Below, piece by piece: positions 1 to 8,574 of a stretch of DNA of 64,000 bases. Numbering within the stretch: position 1 is the stretch's first letter; each line of letters opens with the position of its first letter. The translations under genes were made by a program, and so were the position numbers. Source of the stretch: Arthrobacter sp. zg-Y1110 (GTDB lineage Bacteria > Actinomycetota > Actinomycetes > Actinomycetales > Micrococcaceae); assembly GCF_025244865.1 (NCBI RefSeq), contig NZ_CP104272.1:2108001-2172000 (forward strand). Reading direction: 5' to 3'. The notes below the pieces were generated by a model. The model ran no database searches and was not told the DNA's origin. It saw only the letters and a list, made by a program, of their open reading frames with translations.

Positions 1-68
1 AAGGATCGGGTTAGGGACCTTGCTAGCACCTTTAGCTGGAGGGGTGGTCCGGGCGTACCGTTAGCGCC

Positions 69-392
69 ATGGTGGAGCGCATGTTGAAGAGAGTTCTCGT
101 TCCCGACGTGGTCGGACTACCGTTCCATGTTGGCCGGGACATCGCGGATGAAGCAGGCGTCACTCTTGCCAACCCAGATCCCGATGGGCCACCGATCGGT
201 GCCATCGCATGGCCGGGCTTGTTCTACATCACCTGGCAAGACCCGCGGGCGGGCTTCGAACTGAACCAGGGGGACTCAGTGAGGGTGGAAGTCGTCGAAC
301 ACGGCGGCGCGCAAAACGGTGCCCTAACGCGCGACCCATCGGGCCCGCCGGCACTTGCGGCTCACGCGCAAACAGAAGCTGACACCGTCTAG
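69..392 (+). CDS. Orphan PASTA-domain protein
   Basis: Small 107-residue protein whose residues about 9-78 look like one PASTA domain: it opens with VPDVVGLP, has the central helix and ends with a VRVEVVEHG-type strand. PASTA domains usually sit in repeats outside the membrane on PknB-type kinases and penicillin-binding proteins and bind peptidoglycan fragments. Here there is one copy, with no signal peptide, membrane segment or kinase, so it may act inside the cell or be a relic. ATG codons at 69 and 81 are both possible; neither has a well-spaced ribosome site. The C-terminal 30 residues look disordered. Confidence 0.6.
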   Translation: MVERMLKRVLVPDVVGLPFHVGRDIADEAGVTLANPDPDGPPIGAIAWPGLFYITWQDPRAGFELNQGDSVRVEVVEHGGAQNGALTRDPSGPPALAAHAQTEADTV

Positions 393-488
393 TCTCCGGA
401 GGTGGTCTTGGTTATTTCTCCCAAGCCATCTGACTCAGCTGCGCCCAGTGCGTAGGAGGATCCCCACTGGGACGCAGGGGTGTGGCTG

Positions 489-1172
489 TTAGCCCCGGGT
501 CGTAAACCGGACCTGGATTCGTTTGAGTTCAGCGCGTGGAAGTACTGCGGTCACGACGCCGCCGCCTGCGAGACGGGCTCCGATGCCGTACACGAACGGG
601 TCAGTATCGACCTCTGCACCGGTTACGTCGACTCCGTTGACGACGGTTCTGGCCTGGCCGTTGACCATCCGGCCGGTCACTGCGGGTGCGTGCTGGTCCC
701 AGGGTTTGTCGCCGGGCCAGAGCTCCTGCCGGTACTGGTTCATCAAGATGTGGTTGACATGGTCAGCCAGGAGGCTTTGAAGCGAGTGCTCGGAAGGCTC
801 TCGGTGCCAAGTGGTTCGCACGGCCTCCCACAGCTGCGGATATTGCATTCGCTTCACTTGTTCGATCAGCCAAGGGGGCCGGGGCCATGGCGGAACTTCC
901 TCGATCGCCCTTCGGGTCTCCTCGTCGAAGTCCGCAAGGTTAGCCGGATCTGAGCGATCATCCGGGTTTCGCCAGAGAGTGTAGGTGATGCTCGCTGTCA
1001 TCTCGCTGTACCCACGGTCATCCATGGCGGAGTTCAGGCTTACGGAGTCCGTGTCCTCCAGCGATGGCTGGGGCATAAGCCCTAGCACCGGAATAGGCAT
1101 GCGCTTCAGATTCTCGACCCATTCAGCACGAGGGTCGGGGGCGTCTTCGGGCAGAATGCCAACCAGTCTCAT
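489..1172 (-). CDS. Hypothetical protein
   Basis: About 227 residues, function not recognised. The protein is soluble, rich in Trp, Pro and Arg in the middle (a WPRPPWLIEQVKRMQYPQLW stretch), with no signal peptide or obvious catalytic motif. The C-terminal 60 residues contain GRMVNGQARTVVNGVDV and a Gly-rich strand region that may be a separate small beta domain. I place the start at the ATG at 1172; an ATG at 1229 would add 19 residues of less protein-like sequence. It lies in the AT-richer accessory region and converges with the PASTA gene. Confidence 0.5.
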   Translation of the reverse strand: MRLVGILPEDAPDPRAEWVENLKRMPIPVLGLMPQPSLEDTDSVSLNSAMDDRGYSEMTASITYTLWRNPDDRSDPANLADFDEETRRAIEEVPPWPRPPWLIEQVKRMQYPQLWEAVRTTWHREPSEHSLQSLLADHVNHILMNQYRQELWPGDKPWDQHAPAVTGRMVNGQARTVVNGVDVTGAEVDTDPFVYGIGARLAGGGVVTAVLPRAELKRIQVRFTTRG

Positions 1173-1249
1173 GCCTAGACAATGAATCAAACGAGGGTGC
1201 CTGTAAATGGGAATGGGTTGCAGGCCCAAATGTCCCGCTTACCGATCCG

Positions 1250-1801
1250 TCACCGGACGATACGCAGTGCCTGCCTCGCAAGCGGCCAGAGCGCGTCGAG
1301 GCGGGCGGACCAGGGGTCAGCCATAAGGCCCGCACACAGCCGGCGGTCGACTTCCTCGAGAGGCACCCACTCGGCGGCCATGACTTCGCTCTGCTGCAAT
1401 CTCAATTCGGTGTTCGCCGGCGCGTGGGCAGTATAGAAATCAAGAAGAGCTGCTGCTTCAACAAATCGATCAATCGGCGTCAGCACGGACGGCGGAATCT
1501 CTACCCCCGTCTCCTCCCCCAGTTCCCGACTCGCCGCCTGACGACTTGTCTCACCACTGAGAGCGCTTCCACCGGGGAACTCCCATCCGAAGGGAAATTC
1601 CTTAGTTGCTGCACGTTGGGTAAGGAGGACAGCTCCATCCTCACGCTGGATACAAACTGCGACGATCAAATGAAAAAACCCGGACGGCCAGTTCGCTGCG
1701 CCCCTGCGATAGGTTCTGCCCGTCGGAGACCCTTCGGCATCCACGACGTCCCACCACTCGTCAGTACTGTTCGTTTCTAAACTCGTCCAGGACGTTGGCA
1801 T
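1250..1801 (-). CDS. NUDIX hydrolase
   Basis: 183-residue NUDIX hydrolase, expected to cleave a nucleoside diphosphate linked to another group. The NUDIX box is complete: Gly78, Glu84 and R92-ELGEETG-V100 fit the G-x5-E-x7-REUXEEXGU pattern with all metal-binding glutamates. An upstream WEFPGG motif matches the usual strand before the box. Residues 13-35 (EWWDVVDAEGSPTGRTYRRG) resemble the start of IDI-like or YfcD-like NUDIX enzymes, so an isopentenyl-diphosphate-isomerase-like fold is possible, but the substrate cannot be named. The start ATG follows an AAGGTGAAG ribosome site. Confidence 0.85.
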   Translation of the reverse strand: MPTSWTSLETNSTDEWWDVVDAEGSPTGRTYRRGAANWPSGFFHLIVAVCIQREDGAVLLTQRAATKEFPFGWEFPGGSALSGETSRQAASRELGEETGVEIPPSVLTPIDRFVEAAALLDFYTAHAPANTELRLQQSEVMAAEWVPLEEVDRRLCAGLMADPWSARLDALWPLARQALRIVR

Positions 1802-1974
1802 GTCTTCACCTTAGTAGGCGGCAAGTACCCGCGACATGACCGAGACCGCCCGGACACCGATCGCCTTGAGGAACGGCATCGTGGCACTTGGTTATGGTGA
1901 AGTCATTGGGCACCGGATCTTGTCTATGTGTGTGACAGTAATTGCCCGAATGGCCGAGGTGATTTAGGGGGACC

Positions 1975-2277
1975 ATGAGCACATTTACGCAAGTCGCCCC
2001 ATTTTTCGTTTTCCCCGTCTTGGCCATGGTCATCGGTGTCTTTAGGTCCTGGCAGGGGTTGTTGGACCGGGAAAGGTATCTTGCCTGGGGGTTGGGTCTG
2101 ACCTTGGGAATCCCCGTGCTTGTGACCGGCGTCGTCATGCTGACGAATCATCCCGGCACACAGAATGAGGCCGACCCGGGGATGGGTCGGTTCGTGCTGG
2201 CGTGGATCAACGGCGTTCTTGGTGCCGCAGCTGTAGCTGTAGTGGCCTTCCTCGACAAGATCTCGACAGACAGCTGA
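1975..2277 (+). CDS. Small integral membrane protein
   Basis: 100 residues with three likely membrane segments at about 8-25, 38-57 and 75-93. The loop between the second and third is acidic (NEADPG). The start is supported by an AGGGGGACC ribosome site directly before the ATG. No family recognised. It stands alone on the plus strand, upstream of the broken nucleotidyltransferase. Confidence 0.6.
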   Translation: MSTFTQVAPFFVFPVLAMVIGVFRSWQGLLDRERYLAWGLGLTLGIPVLVTGVVMLTNHPGTQNEADPGMGRFVLAWINGVLGAAAVAVVAFLDKISTDS

Positions 2278-2418
2278 CAGCGGCATTTGCTGAAAGGGAC
2301 TGTGATCAGGGCGCGTCGAGTTTACCGTCTTGCCCAGCTCATGGACCGGCTTACGGAACAACTGGGCTCGACTCACCGGGGCCGGGATATGCTGCCCGGA
2401 TTGGCTAGAGTGCTCCGC

Positions 2419-2948
2419 ATGGATGAACTTGTTCAAGCGCAGCTTTCTGCCATCACAGAGGTCCTACGCGCGGCAAATACCTTGGGGATCGAAGTCTGGT
2501 TACGCGGAGGTTGGGCGATGGACTTCTACCTCGGCCAGGTGACGCGTAACCACGAGGACGTAGATTGGTTCGTCTGGCAAGATGATCTGCCAGTCATATC
2601 AGGACTACTTGTCTCTCGGGTTTGGTTGATCTCGCGAACCACCCACGCGACCAGCAGCGTGACCTTGTTCGGGATGAGGTCGAGCTTGGCTTTGCACCAC
2701 TGGCTCGAAGCGATTGCGGTGAGGTAATAGTGGGTGGCGGCCCGTTTATGGGTGAGCCCTGGCCTAAAAACATGATTGAGAATACCGTCGTTGCGGAGCT
2801 GGAAGGTATCCGCTGCCCCGTCATCAGCCCGGAGGCTCAGATCGAGATCAAACGCATGATGCCGGTATGGGTTCCCGGCTTTCGACGCCGTGACAAGGAC
2901 GCTGTAGACATTGCAAAGCTAGAGGCAGCGCTACGCACGCTGCAATAG
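2419..2948 (+). pseudogene. Frameshifted aminoglycoside-type nucleotidyltransferase
   Basis: Two overlapping frames together give one protein of the aminoglycoside/lincosamide nucleotidyltransferase type. The first frame (from the ATG at 2419) has GGWAMDFYLGQ and NHEDVDWF, the GGWAxD and ExDxD signature that binds Mg-ATP. The second frame, readable from about 2600 to the stop at 2948, supplies the family C-terminus: GGGPFMGEPWP and IKRMMPVW. Joining them needs loss of one base (or gain of two) near 2605-2622. The gene may be inactive or the shift may be an assembly error. A TAGAGT box at 2406-2411, 7 bases before the ATG, suggests a leaderless transcript. Confidence 0.7.
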
Positions 2949-3110
2949 GAACCGGTACGAGCCGCGACAGAAATTCTCCCACGAGTATCAGTATCCGTAA
3001 TCATCGCTATTCCCTTGCCGATCGCTAAGGCGGGTCCCGCAGGAGGATCCATTGCCGGACAAGCGGATATCCCAAGCAGTCGCTTCTATGAATCGTGAGA
3101 ACATCATCGT

Positions 3111-3884
3111 GTGACCGACGACACTTCGCTTGAACTGCCGCCCCTATATGAGTCCCTGACCTGGCTCACCCCGCTTTCCGAGGAACGTGCCGCTCACCTT
3201 GTGGCGTTCTTGTCCGACCCGGCACCGGCTGAGGTTCTGGACATGGGGTGCGGATGGGGCGAACTACTACTTCGGGTTTTGACGTCGGCCCCGCAGGCAC
3301 GGGGACGCGGAGTGGACAGTGCTTCCGCATCCATCGACCGAGCCAGGCAACAGACATTGACTCGCGGGCTGCTCAACAGAGCGACGTTTGATTCGATGCC
3401 AGGGCTAGAAGCTCAGGATCGCCCCGCAGACGCTGTCATCTGCATCGGCGCGAGCCAGATCTGGGGGCCGCCGGTAGAGGACGCACAGCCGCTCAACTAC
3501 GCCGCAGCCCTGCGCGCCCTTCGAGCTCTGGTACTCCCCGGCGGCCGGCTCGTCTACGGCGAGGCGATCTGGTCAGCAACACCTCATCCGGCTGCTACCG
3601 CCCCTCTGGCTGGACGTGATGACGAGTACCTGACATCAGATGCGTTACGCGAGCAGATCCGCGCCGCTGGTTTCGAGGTGGTGGACGAGGACCATGCAAG
3701 CGTTCAGGAGTGGGACGTCTTCGAGGCCGGATATCGCGACAGGTTTACCCGTTGGCTAAAAGCACATGATGCCTACCATCCCGCCGCAGGGCAGGTTCGT
3801 CAGCAATATGAGGAACAGCGAGCGGCATATGAAGAGGGCTACCGGGGCGTCCTCGGGATGGCGTATTTCTGCCTAAGGGGGTAG
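3111..3884 (+). CDS. SAM-dependent methyltransferase, class I
   Basis: 257 residues with a Rossmann methyltransferase core. Motif I is VLDMGCGWGE at about residues 42-51, the acidic end of strand 2 is in RGVDSAS, and motif IV-like AVICIGASQIWG follows near residue 110. The post-motif segment LPGGRLVYGEAIW is typical of small-molecule methyltransferases. The substrate is unknown. The start is GTG at 3111. It is the last gene of the accessory stretch before the denser, GC-richer region begins. Confidence 0.8.
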   Translation: MTDDTSLELPPLYESLTWLTPLSEERAAHLVAFLSDPAPAEVLDMGCGWGELLLRVLTSAPQARGRGVDSASASIDRARQQTLTRGLLNRATFDSMPGLEAQDRPADAVICIGASQIWGPPVEDAQPLNYAAALRALRALVLPGGRLVYGEAIWSATPHPAATAPLAGRDDEYLTSDALREQIRAAGFEVVDEDHASVQEWDVFEAGYRDRFTRWLKAHDAYHPAAGQVRQQYEEQRAAYEEGYRGVLGMAYFCLRG

Positions 3885-3982
3885 GAGTCCACCGCAACTC
3901 ACCGTCACCTGGCGCGCAGACATGCTGGCGTTCCATCAGGGGATCCTTTCCGCCCCGCCCAACTCATTGTGTCGACGCCCGT

Positions 3983-4789
3983 CTAGTCCAGCCCCTCGAA
4001 CACATCGCCCAGCACCGCTGCCCCGGGCTGCCGCGGCGGCCAGGCGATGACCAGCGGCTCCGTTGAGACGGAACGGGCCCAGCCGGCATCCTGGTCCACG
4101 TCCGGGGGTACGCCTGGGGAGACCACGTGGCGCTGGGTCCGGTGTTCCATCAGCCCGGCCACGATCCGGTGCGCCACGCTGCCGACGTCCACTTCCATGC
4201 CGATCAGGTCGTCCGGAACCGGGCGAAGGTCATACACCCGGTCCTCGTCCCAGGGTTCCAGTCCGTGTCGGGCCCGGCTGCGGTTCCACCGTTCCCAGGT
4301 GGAGCGGCGGACACCGCCGTGCAGCAGGCGCTGCAGCCCCGGACCGCCGTCGGCCCGAAGACCCGTGAAGGCGGCATCGGTGGCCGCACCGACTGCGATG
4401 TGGTCCGGGTGCCCGGTGATCCCGTCGGGGCCGAAGGTGGCGACGACGTCGGGCCGCTCCTGCGCCAGGATGCCGCCGATCCGCTCCACAAGTTCCCCGA
4501 AGGGAACCTGCGCCACAGCGCCGTCGTCGTAGTCCAGCCACTCATGGCGGTCCGGCGGCCTGCCGTGCGCCGTCCATGCGGCTTCCATTTCCCGCCGCCG
4601 GATCTGCCCGAGCGGTTCGTTGACCGGCGGATAGGACGGATCGATCTGCCCGGCGCCGCCGTCGGTCGCGTGGACCAGGACGAAGCGGAACCCCGGATCG
4701 TCTTCGTGCAGCGCCACCGTACCGGCCAGCCCGTAGGCGTCGTCGTCGGGGTGGGCGACGACGAGGGCAAGGACACGCGATCCGGTCAT
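3983..4789 (-). CDS. PIG-L/LmbE-family deacetylase
   Basis: 268 residues, zinc-dependent N-acetylglucosaminyl deacetylase family, which includes MshB and Mca of mycothiol metabolism and LmbE. The zinc motif is AHPDDD at residues 12-17 (the usual last position is Glu, here Asp), and the second motif is GITGHPDHIAVG near residue 130. The start at 4789 is chosen because GGGAGGTGCCGGAA precedes this ATG and VLALVVAHPDD is the normal family start; the upstream frame is not protein-like. The physiological substrate is not clear. Confidence 0.85.
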   Translation of the reverse strand: MTGSRVLALVVAHPDDDAYGLAGTVALHEDDPGFRFVLVHATDGGAGQIDPSYPPVNEPLGQIRRREMEAAWTAHGRPPDRHEWLDYDDGAVAQVPFGELVERIGGILAQERPDVVATFGPDGITGHPDHIAVGAATDAAFTGLRADGGPGLQRLLHGGVRRSTWERWNRSRARHGLEPWDEDRVYDLRPVPDDLIGMEVDVGSVAHRIVAGLMEHRTQRHVVSPGVPPDVDQDAGWARSVSTEPLVIAWPPRQPGAAVLGDVFEGLD

Positions 4790-4907
4790 TTCCGGCACCT
4801 CCCGCGGGACTGGGGTTCTGCCACCGTTCCAGCGTAGGACGAGGGGCAGGCAAGAGGAACCTGCTCCTCTTTCGGGTATTTTCCGGCGGCATTCGTTACG
4901 GTGTGGC

Positions 4908-5450
4908 ATGAGCGATAACCGGGAACAACTGCTGGACCTTTCCGTGGAAGCGGAAGGAAGCGAGGAACGATTCAGCCAGGTACGGAACTGGTTCCGCAGC
5001 ACCGGCTGGAGCGTGGCCGACCCTACTGTCTACGACCCCTACTACGAGAAGCATCCCGCCGACGCCTTCGGACCGCGCACGTTGGCGGCCTCCGCAGACG
5101 CCAACGGAAGCTACAGCTTTGTCGCCGGACGGGAGTATTACTTTGCCGGTGAGGGTACCGGGGGCCCCGTTTGCCGGCGCTGCACCGTCCAGCTTCCGCT
5201 CGAGCTGGTTGTTCCGCTGGTCAGTGAATGGTTCGACGGCGGTCCCGAGCCCCGGCTGGCCTGTCCGGACTGCTCATGGACGGGACTATTCGGCGACTGG
5301 GAGCTGCGGAGCTGCATGGCCATGGCGTCCTTCGCGGTCATCATCGATACCGGCACCGGCGGGTATTCACCCGAACTCACCATGACCCTGCTCGAAGCCC
5401 TCAATACAGACCTCGGGGGACGCTGGGTCTACATCAACCAGTACATCTAA
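4908..5450 (+). CDS. Hypothetical protein with four-cysteine zinc ribbon
   Basis: 180 residues. Cys89-RR-Cys92 and Cys119-PD-Cys122 form a pair of CxxC knuckles, so a structural zinc site is likely. The N-terminal half contains a FSQVRNWFRSTGWSVADPTV segment, and the C-terminal half is hydrophobic strand/helix sequence without a catalytic pattern. The family is not recognised. The ATG has no ribosome site but a TACGGT box at 4897-4902, fitting a leaderless transcript. Confidence 0.6.
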   Translation: MSDNREQLLDLSVEAEGSEERFSQVRNWFRSTGWSVADPTVYDPYYEKHPADAFGPRTLAASADANGSYSFVAGREYYFAGEGTGGPVCRRCTVQLPLELVVPLVSEWFDGGPEPRLACPDCSWTGLFGDWELRSCMAMASFAVIIDTGTGGYSPELTMTLLEALNTDLGGRWVYINQYI

Positions 5451-5505
5451 GCCGGGGCCCAGGATCGGCAGCGCCGGCCCGCCGCCGGAGCTAGGCTGAC
5501 ATGCC

Positions 5506-6948
5506 ATGGAGTGGTTCAGCGCCGAAGGATACGAGTTCGCCCGCCAGGTGCTGCAGCGCGGCATCGCCGCCGTCTACCTGATCGCGTTCCTCTCCGCGGC
5601 CGCCCAGTTCCCGGCGCTGCTGGGCGAAAACGGCCTGCTCCCGGCCCCGCAGTTCCTGGCCCGGATCAAGGGCCGGGGCATCCCTACCCTCTTCCACTGG
5701 CACTATTCGGACCGGTTCCTGCTCGCCGTGGCGTGGGCGGGCGCCGCCGTCTCCGCGCTGCTGGTGGCGGGAGTGCCGCAGACCGGACCGTGGTGGCTGC
5801 CGATGGCAGCCTTCCTGTTTATCTGGGGGCTGTACCTGTCCGTGGTGAACATCGGGCAGACGTTCTACGGGTTCGGCTGGGAATCGCTGCTGCTGGAGGC
5901 CGGTTTCCTGGCTGCGTTCCTGGGCTCCGACGACGTCGCGGTTCCGGTCGCGGTGCTGTGGGCCTTCCGCTGGCTGGTGTTCCGGCTCGAATTCGGTGCC
6001 GGCCTGATCAAGATGCGCGGCGACAAGGTGTGGCGGGATCTCACCGCCCTGTACTACCACCACGAAACCCAGCCGATGCCGAACCCGGCCAGCTGGTTCT
6101 TCCACCACTTGCCAAAGCCGCTGCACCGGATGGAGGTGCTGGGCAACCACTTCGCCCAGCTGGTGGTGCCGTTCTTCCTGTTCTTCCCGCAGCCGGTGGC
6201 CTCGATTGCCGCGGCGGTGGTGATTGTTACCCAGTTCTGGCTCGTCCTTTCGGGGAACTTCGCCTGGCTGAACGTGCTGACCATCCTGCTCGCGTGCACG
6301 GCGATCAGCGATTCGGCCGTGCAGGCGGTGCTCCCGGAGGCGCAGTTCGCCGCACCGGATCCGGCCGCAACCCCGGTGGCGTTCGCCGTCGTCGTCGGCG
6401 CCGTGACCCTGGCGGTGCTGTACTGGGCGTGGGCACCGTTGAAGAACCTGGTCCGCCGCGACCAGCTGATGAATGCCAGCTTCAACCGCTGGCACCTCTC
6501 CAATGCCTACGGCGCATTCGGCAGCATTACGCGGCACCGGAACGAGGTGGTCATCGAGGGCACCAACGATCCGCCGGGGCCGGACGCCCGCTGGCTGGAG
6601 TACGAATTCAAGGGCAAGCCCGGGGACCCGCGCCGGATGCCGCGCCAGTTTGCGCCCTACCACCTGCGCCTGGACTGGCTGATGTGGTTCCTGGGTCTGG
6701 GCGCCGCGGGTGCCTGGTTCCCGGTGCTGCTGCGGAAGCTGCTCGCCGCCGACCGGCGGACCCTGCGCCTGCTGCGCAGGGACCCGTTCGACGGCGAGCC
6801 GCCCCGCTGGATCCGTGCCCGGGTCTACCGCTACCGCTATTCCACGCCGGCGGAACTGCGCCGCGACCGGGTCTGGTGGGTGCGCGAGCCCCGCGGATTC
6901 CTGGTGGACCCCGTTGAGGGTCCGGGCACGACGCCGGGCCGGTCCTAG
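5506..6948 (+). CDS. Lipase maturation factor (LMF1-like) membrane protein
   Basis: 480 residues, resembling the lipase maturation factor family. Several membrane segments span about residues 15-320 (for example VSALLVAG, FLFIWGLYLSVVNI and the LVVPFFLFFP region). The conserved soluble C-terminal block is clear: NAYGAFGSITRHRNEVVIEG followed by WLEYEFKGKPGDPRR and PYHLRLDWLMWF. In animals LMF1 helps lipases fold in the ER; the bacterial role is unknown. TAGGCT at 5492-5497 lies 8 bases before the ATG, fitting a leaderless start. Its stop codon overlaps that of the convergent gene in the shared CTAG at 6945-6948. Confidence 0.85.
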   Translation: MEWFSAEGYEFARQVLQRGIAAVYLIAFLSAAAQFPALLGENGLLPAPQFLARIKGRGIPTLFHWHYSDRFLLAVAWAGAAVSALLVAGVPQTGPWWLPMAAFLFIWGLYLSVVNIGQTFYGFGWESLLLEAGFLAAFLGSDDVAVPVAVLWAFRWLVFRLEFGAGLIKMRGDKVWRDLTALYYHHETQPMPNPASWFFHHLPKPLHRMEVLGNHFAQLVVPFFLFFPQPVASIAAAVVIVTQFWLVLSGNFAWLNVLTILLACTAISDSAVQAVLPEAQFAAPDPAATPVAFAVVVGAVTLAVLYWAWAPLKNLVRRDQLMNASFNRWHLSNAYGAFGSITRHRNEVVIEGTNDPPGPDARWLEYEFKGKPGDPRRMPRQFAPYHLRLDWLMWFLGLGAAGAWFPVLLRKLLAADRRTLRLLRRDPFDGEPPRWIRARVYRYRYSTPAELRRDRVWWVREPRGFLVDPVEGPGTTPGRS

Positions 6949-7718
6949 GCGGTTGCCTTGGTGACCACGTTGTGCGTGGCGTGGTCATACAGGAAAGTCA
7001 GCGGACCGCCGGTATGCCACAGCTCGATGTTGCCGCCGTCGCGGTGTGCGTCGAACCCGTAGTTCTCGTCCCACGAACCGTTCAGTGCCACCTTGTAGGT
7101 GTATGTGCCTTCGGGCAGGTCCACCGTGAGCTTCCACAGTTCGTCGTGGCGGTCGAATGCGAACTGCCCTCCGGCCGGGTTCCAGTCCTCGGTACCGAGT
7201 GCCGCGCCGAAATCGCCGGCGAGGGCCACGGACTCCGGCTGCGGGAAGGACGGCTCCGGGATGTCGGTTTCCGGGTGCGAGCCGTGCTGCTCGGCCGGAG
7301 CGGAAGGGACGGCGACGGCGTCGCGCAGGACCTCTTCCACTACTTCCTCTGCCGGGGAAGCGGTTTCTGCCGCTGCCACCGGCTTCCCGCTGAGGGCGGC
7401 TGACAGGTGCGCCGGCTCCGGGAAGTCTTTCAGGGCCCGGCGGCCCTCGTTGGTGATGCTCCAGCCCGAGCGGGCTTCCTTGAGGATCCAGCCCGCCTTG
7501 ACGAGCTTGGTGGTGGCGTTCACCAGGGCACGCTCGCCGCGGGTGGTGCCGCTGGCCAGGGCCTCCGCTTCGCGTCCTGCGAGCGGCACACGGTCCAGGG
7601 CGGCACCGAGTACCTTTGCCCTGCTGACCTTGCCGGTAGCTGACGGGTCCTCTGCTGCGAGGATCTCAAGGACCGCCTGCAGCCGCAGCGCAGTGTTTTC
7701 AACGGTGTCTGAGCCCAA
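6945..7718 (-). CDS. Winged-helix (Mrr_N-like) protein fused to a pullulanase X25-type domain
   Basis: 257 residues in two unrelated parts. Residues about 8-100 look like the Mrr N-terminal winged helix (TTKLVKAGWILKEARSGWSI then TNEGRRAL). Residues 162-255 match the X25/E-set module of pullulanases: VALAGDFGAALGTEDWNP, LWKLTVDLPEGTYTYKVALN and GSWDENYG, ending FLYDHATHNVV. The link between them is acidic and Pro/Ala-rich. No signal peptide is present, so it should be cytoplasmic. I infer a DNA-binding protein with a carbohydrate-sensing or structural module; no catalytic domain is seen. Confidence 0.75.
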   Translation of the reverse strand: MGSDTVENTALRLQAVLEILAAEDPSATGKVSRAKVLGAALDRVPLAGREAEALASGTTRGERALVNATTKLVKAGWILKEARSGWSITNEGRRALKDFPEPAHLSAALSGKPVAAAETASPAEEVVEEVLRDAVAVPSAPAEQHGSHPETDIPEPSFPQPESVALAGDFGAALGTEDWNPAGGQFAFDRHDELWKLTVDLPEGTYTYKVALNGSWDENYGFDAHRDGGNIELWHTGGPLTFLYDHATHNVVTKATA

Positions 7719-7818
7719 TGGAATTCCTTTGTTACGAATGTTGATAGCCGCTCCGGTTAAGCCGGCTCACCGCCATCAACACTATCCCCGGCAGCCGCCG
7801 GGACGAAGCGACCGGGCC

Positions 7819-8571
7819 CTAGTGTTGCGCAACTCTCCCCCGCAGTGCGGTGAAGTCCCCGTCAACGAGGGGTGCGTAGCCGGCGTAGGCGGCCAGGACG
7901 GCGTCCTGCACCTTGGCAATATCCAGTCCCGGTGCGAGGTCCCGGGCGGCTCCGGCGGTGCGCGGGTCCCAGCCCAGCCCGAGCTCGGCATAGCAGTCGG
8001 TCAAGACCCGGCGGAGCGGGAGGGCGTTGTCCACCACCAGCACCGAGGAAAACAGCCAGCCGCCGGCAATCACCCGTTGGGCCGTGCCCGCCAGTTTGAT
8101 CCGCTCCCCGCCGGGAGCGCCGCCGGGAGCCTCGCCGGAGACGGTGAATTCCCCGGGGCAGTACTCCCCCGGAATTTCGCCTACACCGGCGGTCAGCCCG
8201 ACCTTGCGGAACGCGCGGGCCAGCAGCTCGCCGAAGTCCGCGAAACGGCGTCTCGAACCGGCGAGGGCATCGGCGTCCGGCTCCACGTGGTCCAGGACCA
8301 GGCAGCCGTCGTGGTAGGCGGCGGCCCGGCCGCCGGCCTTGCGGACCAGCGGCTCGAAGCCTTGCCGGCGGCAGGCAGCCTGCGCCGCGGCGAAGCCGGG
8401 CAGCTTGGCGTCGCGCTGCCCCAGGGCGACCGTGGGGCGGGGACGGTATATCCGCAGGGCCGGGCCGAGCCCACCGCTGCGGACGGCTTCGAGCATGGCG
8501 AGCGCGAAGTCGAGGTCGGCCGCGGCGCCCAGGGATTCCTCCTGCCGGAACACTTCCAAGGCGGCGGGCAC
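7819..8571 (-). CDS. Lipoate-protein ligase A family protein
   Basis: 250 residues of the biotin/lipoate transferase fold. The lipoate-binding segment is RKAGGRAAAYHDGCLV (family RRxSGGGxVxHD), and the catalytic lysine segment is IKLAGTAQRVI (family KxxGxAQR). Residues 44-55 (RPRPTVALGQRD) match the family N-terminal motif. It could attach lipoate or octanoate to a carrier protein, or be one of the divergent actinobacterial members with another acyl substrate. It lies 3 bases after the thioesterase stop and is probably co-transcribed with it. Confidence 0.8.
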   Translation of the reverse strand: MPAALEVFRQEESLGAAADLDFALAMLEAVRSGGLGPALRIYRPRPTVALGQRDAKLPGFAAAQAACRRQGFEPLVRKAGGRAAAYHDGCLVLDHVEPDADALAGSRRRFADFGELLARAFRKVGLTAGVGEIPGEYCPGEFTVSGEAPGGAPGGERIKLAGTAQRVIAGGWLFSSVLVVDNALPLRRVLTDCYAELGLGWDPRTAGAARDLAPGLDIAKVQDAVLAAYAGYAPLVDGDFTALRGRVAQH

Positions 8572-8574
8572 CGC

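Noticed and set aside
3993..4010. LexA box within the PIG-L gene
   Set aside because: Only the left half TCGAAC is present; the right half does not match and it is inside coding sequence.
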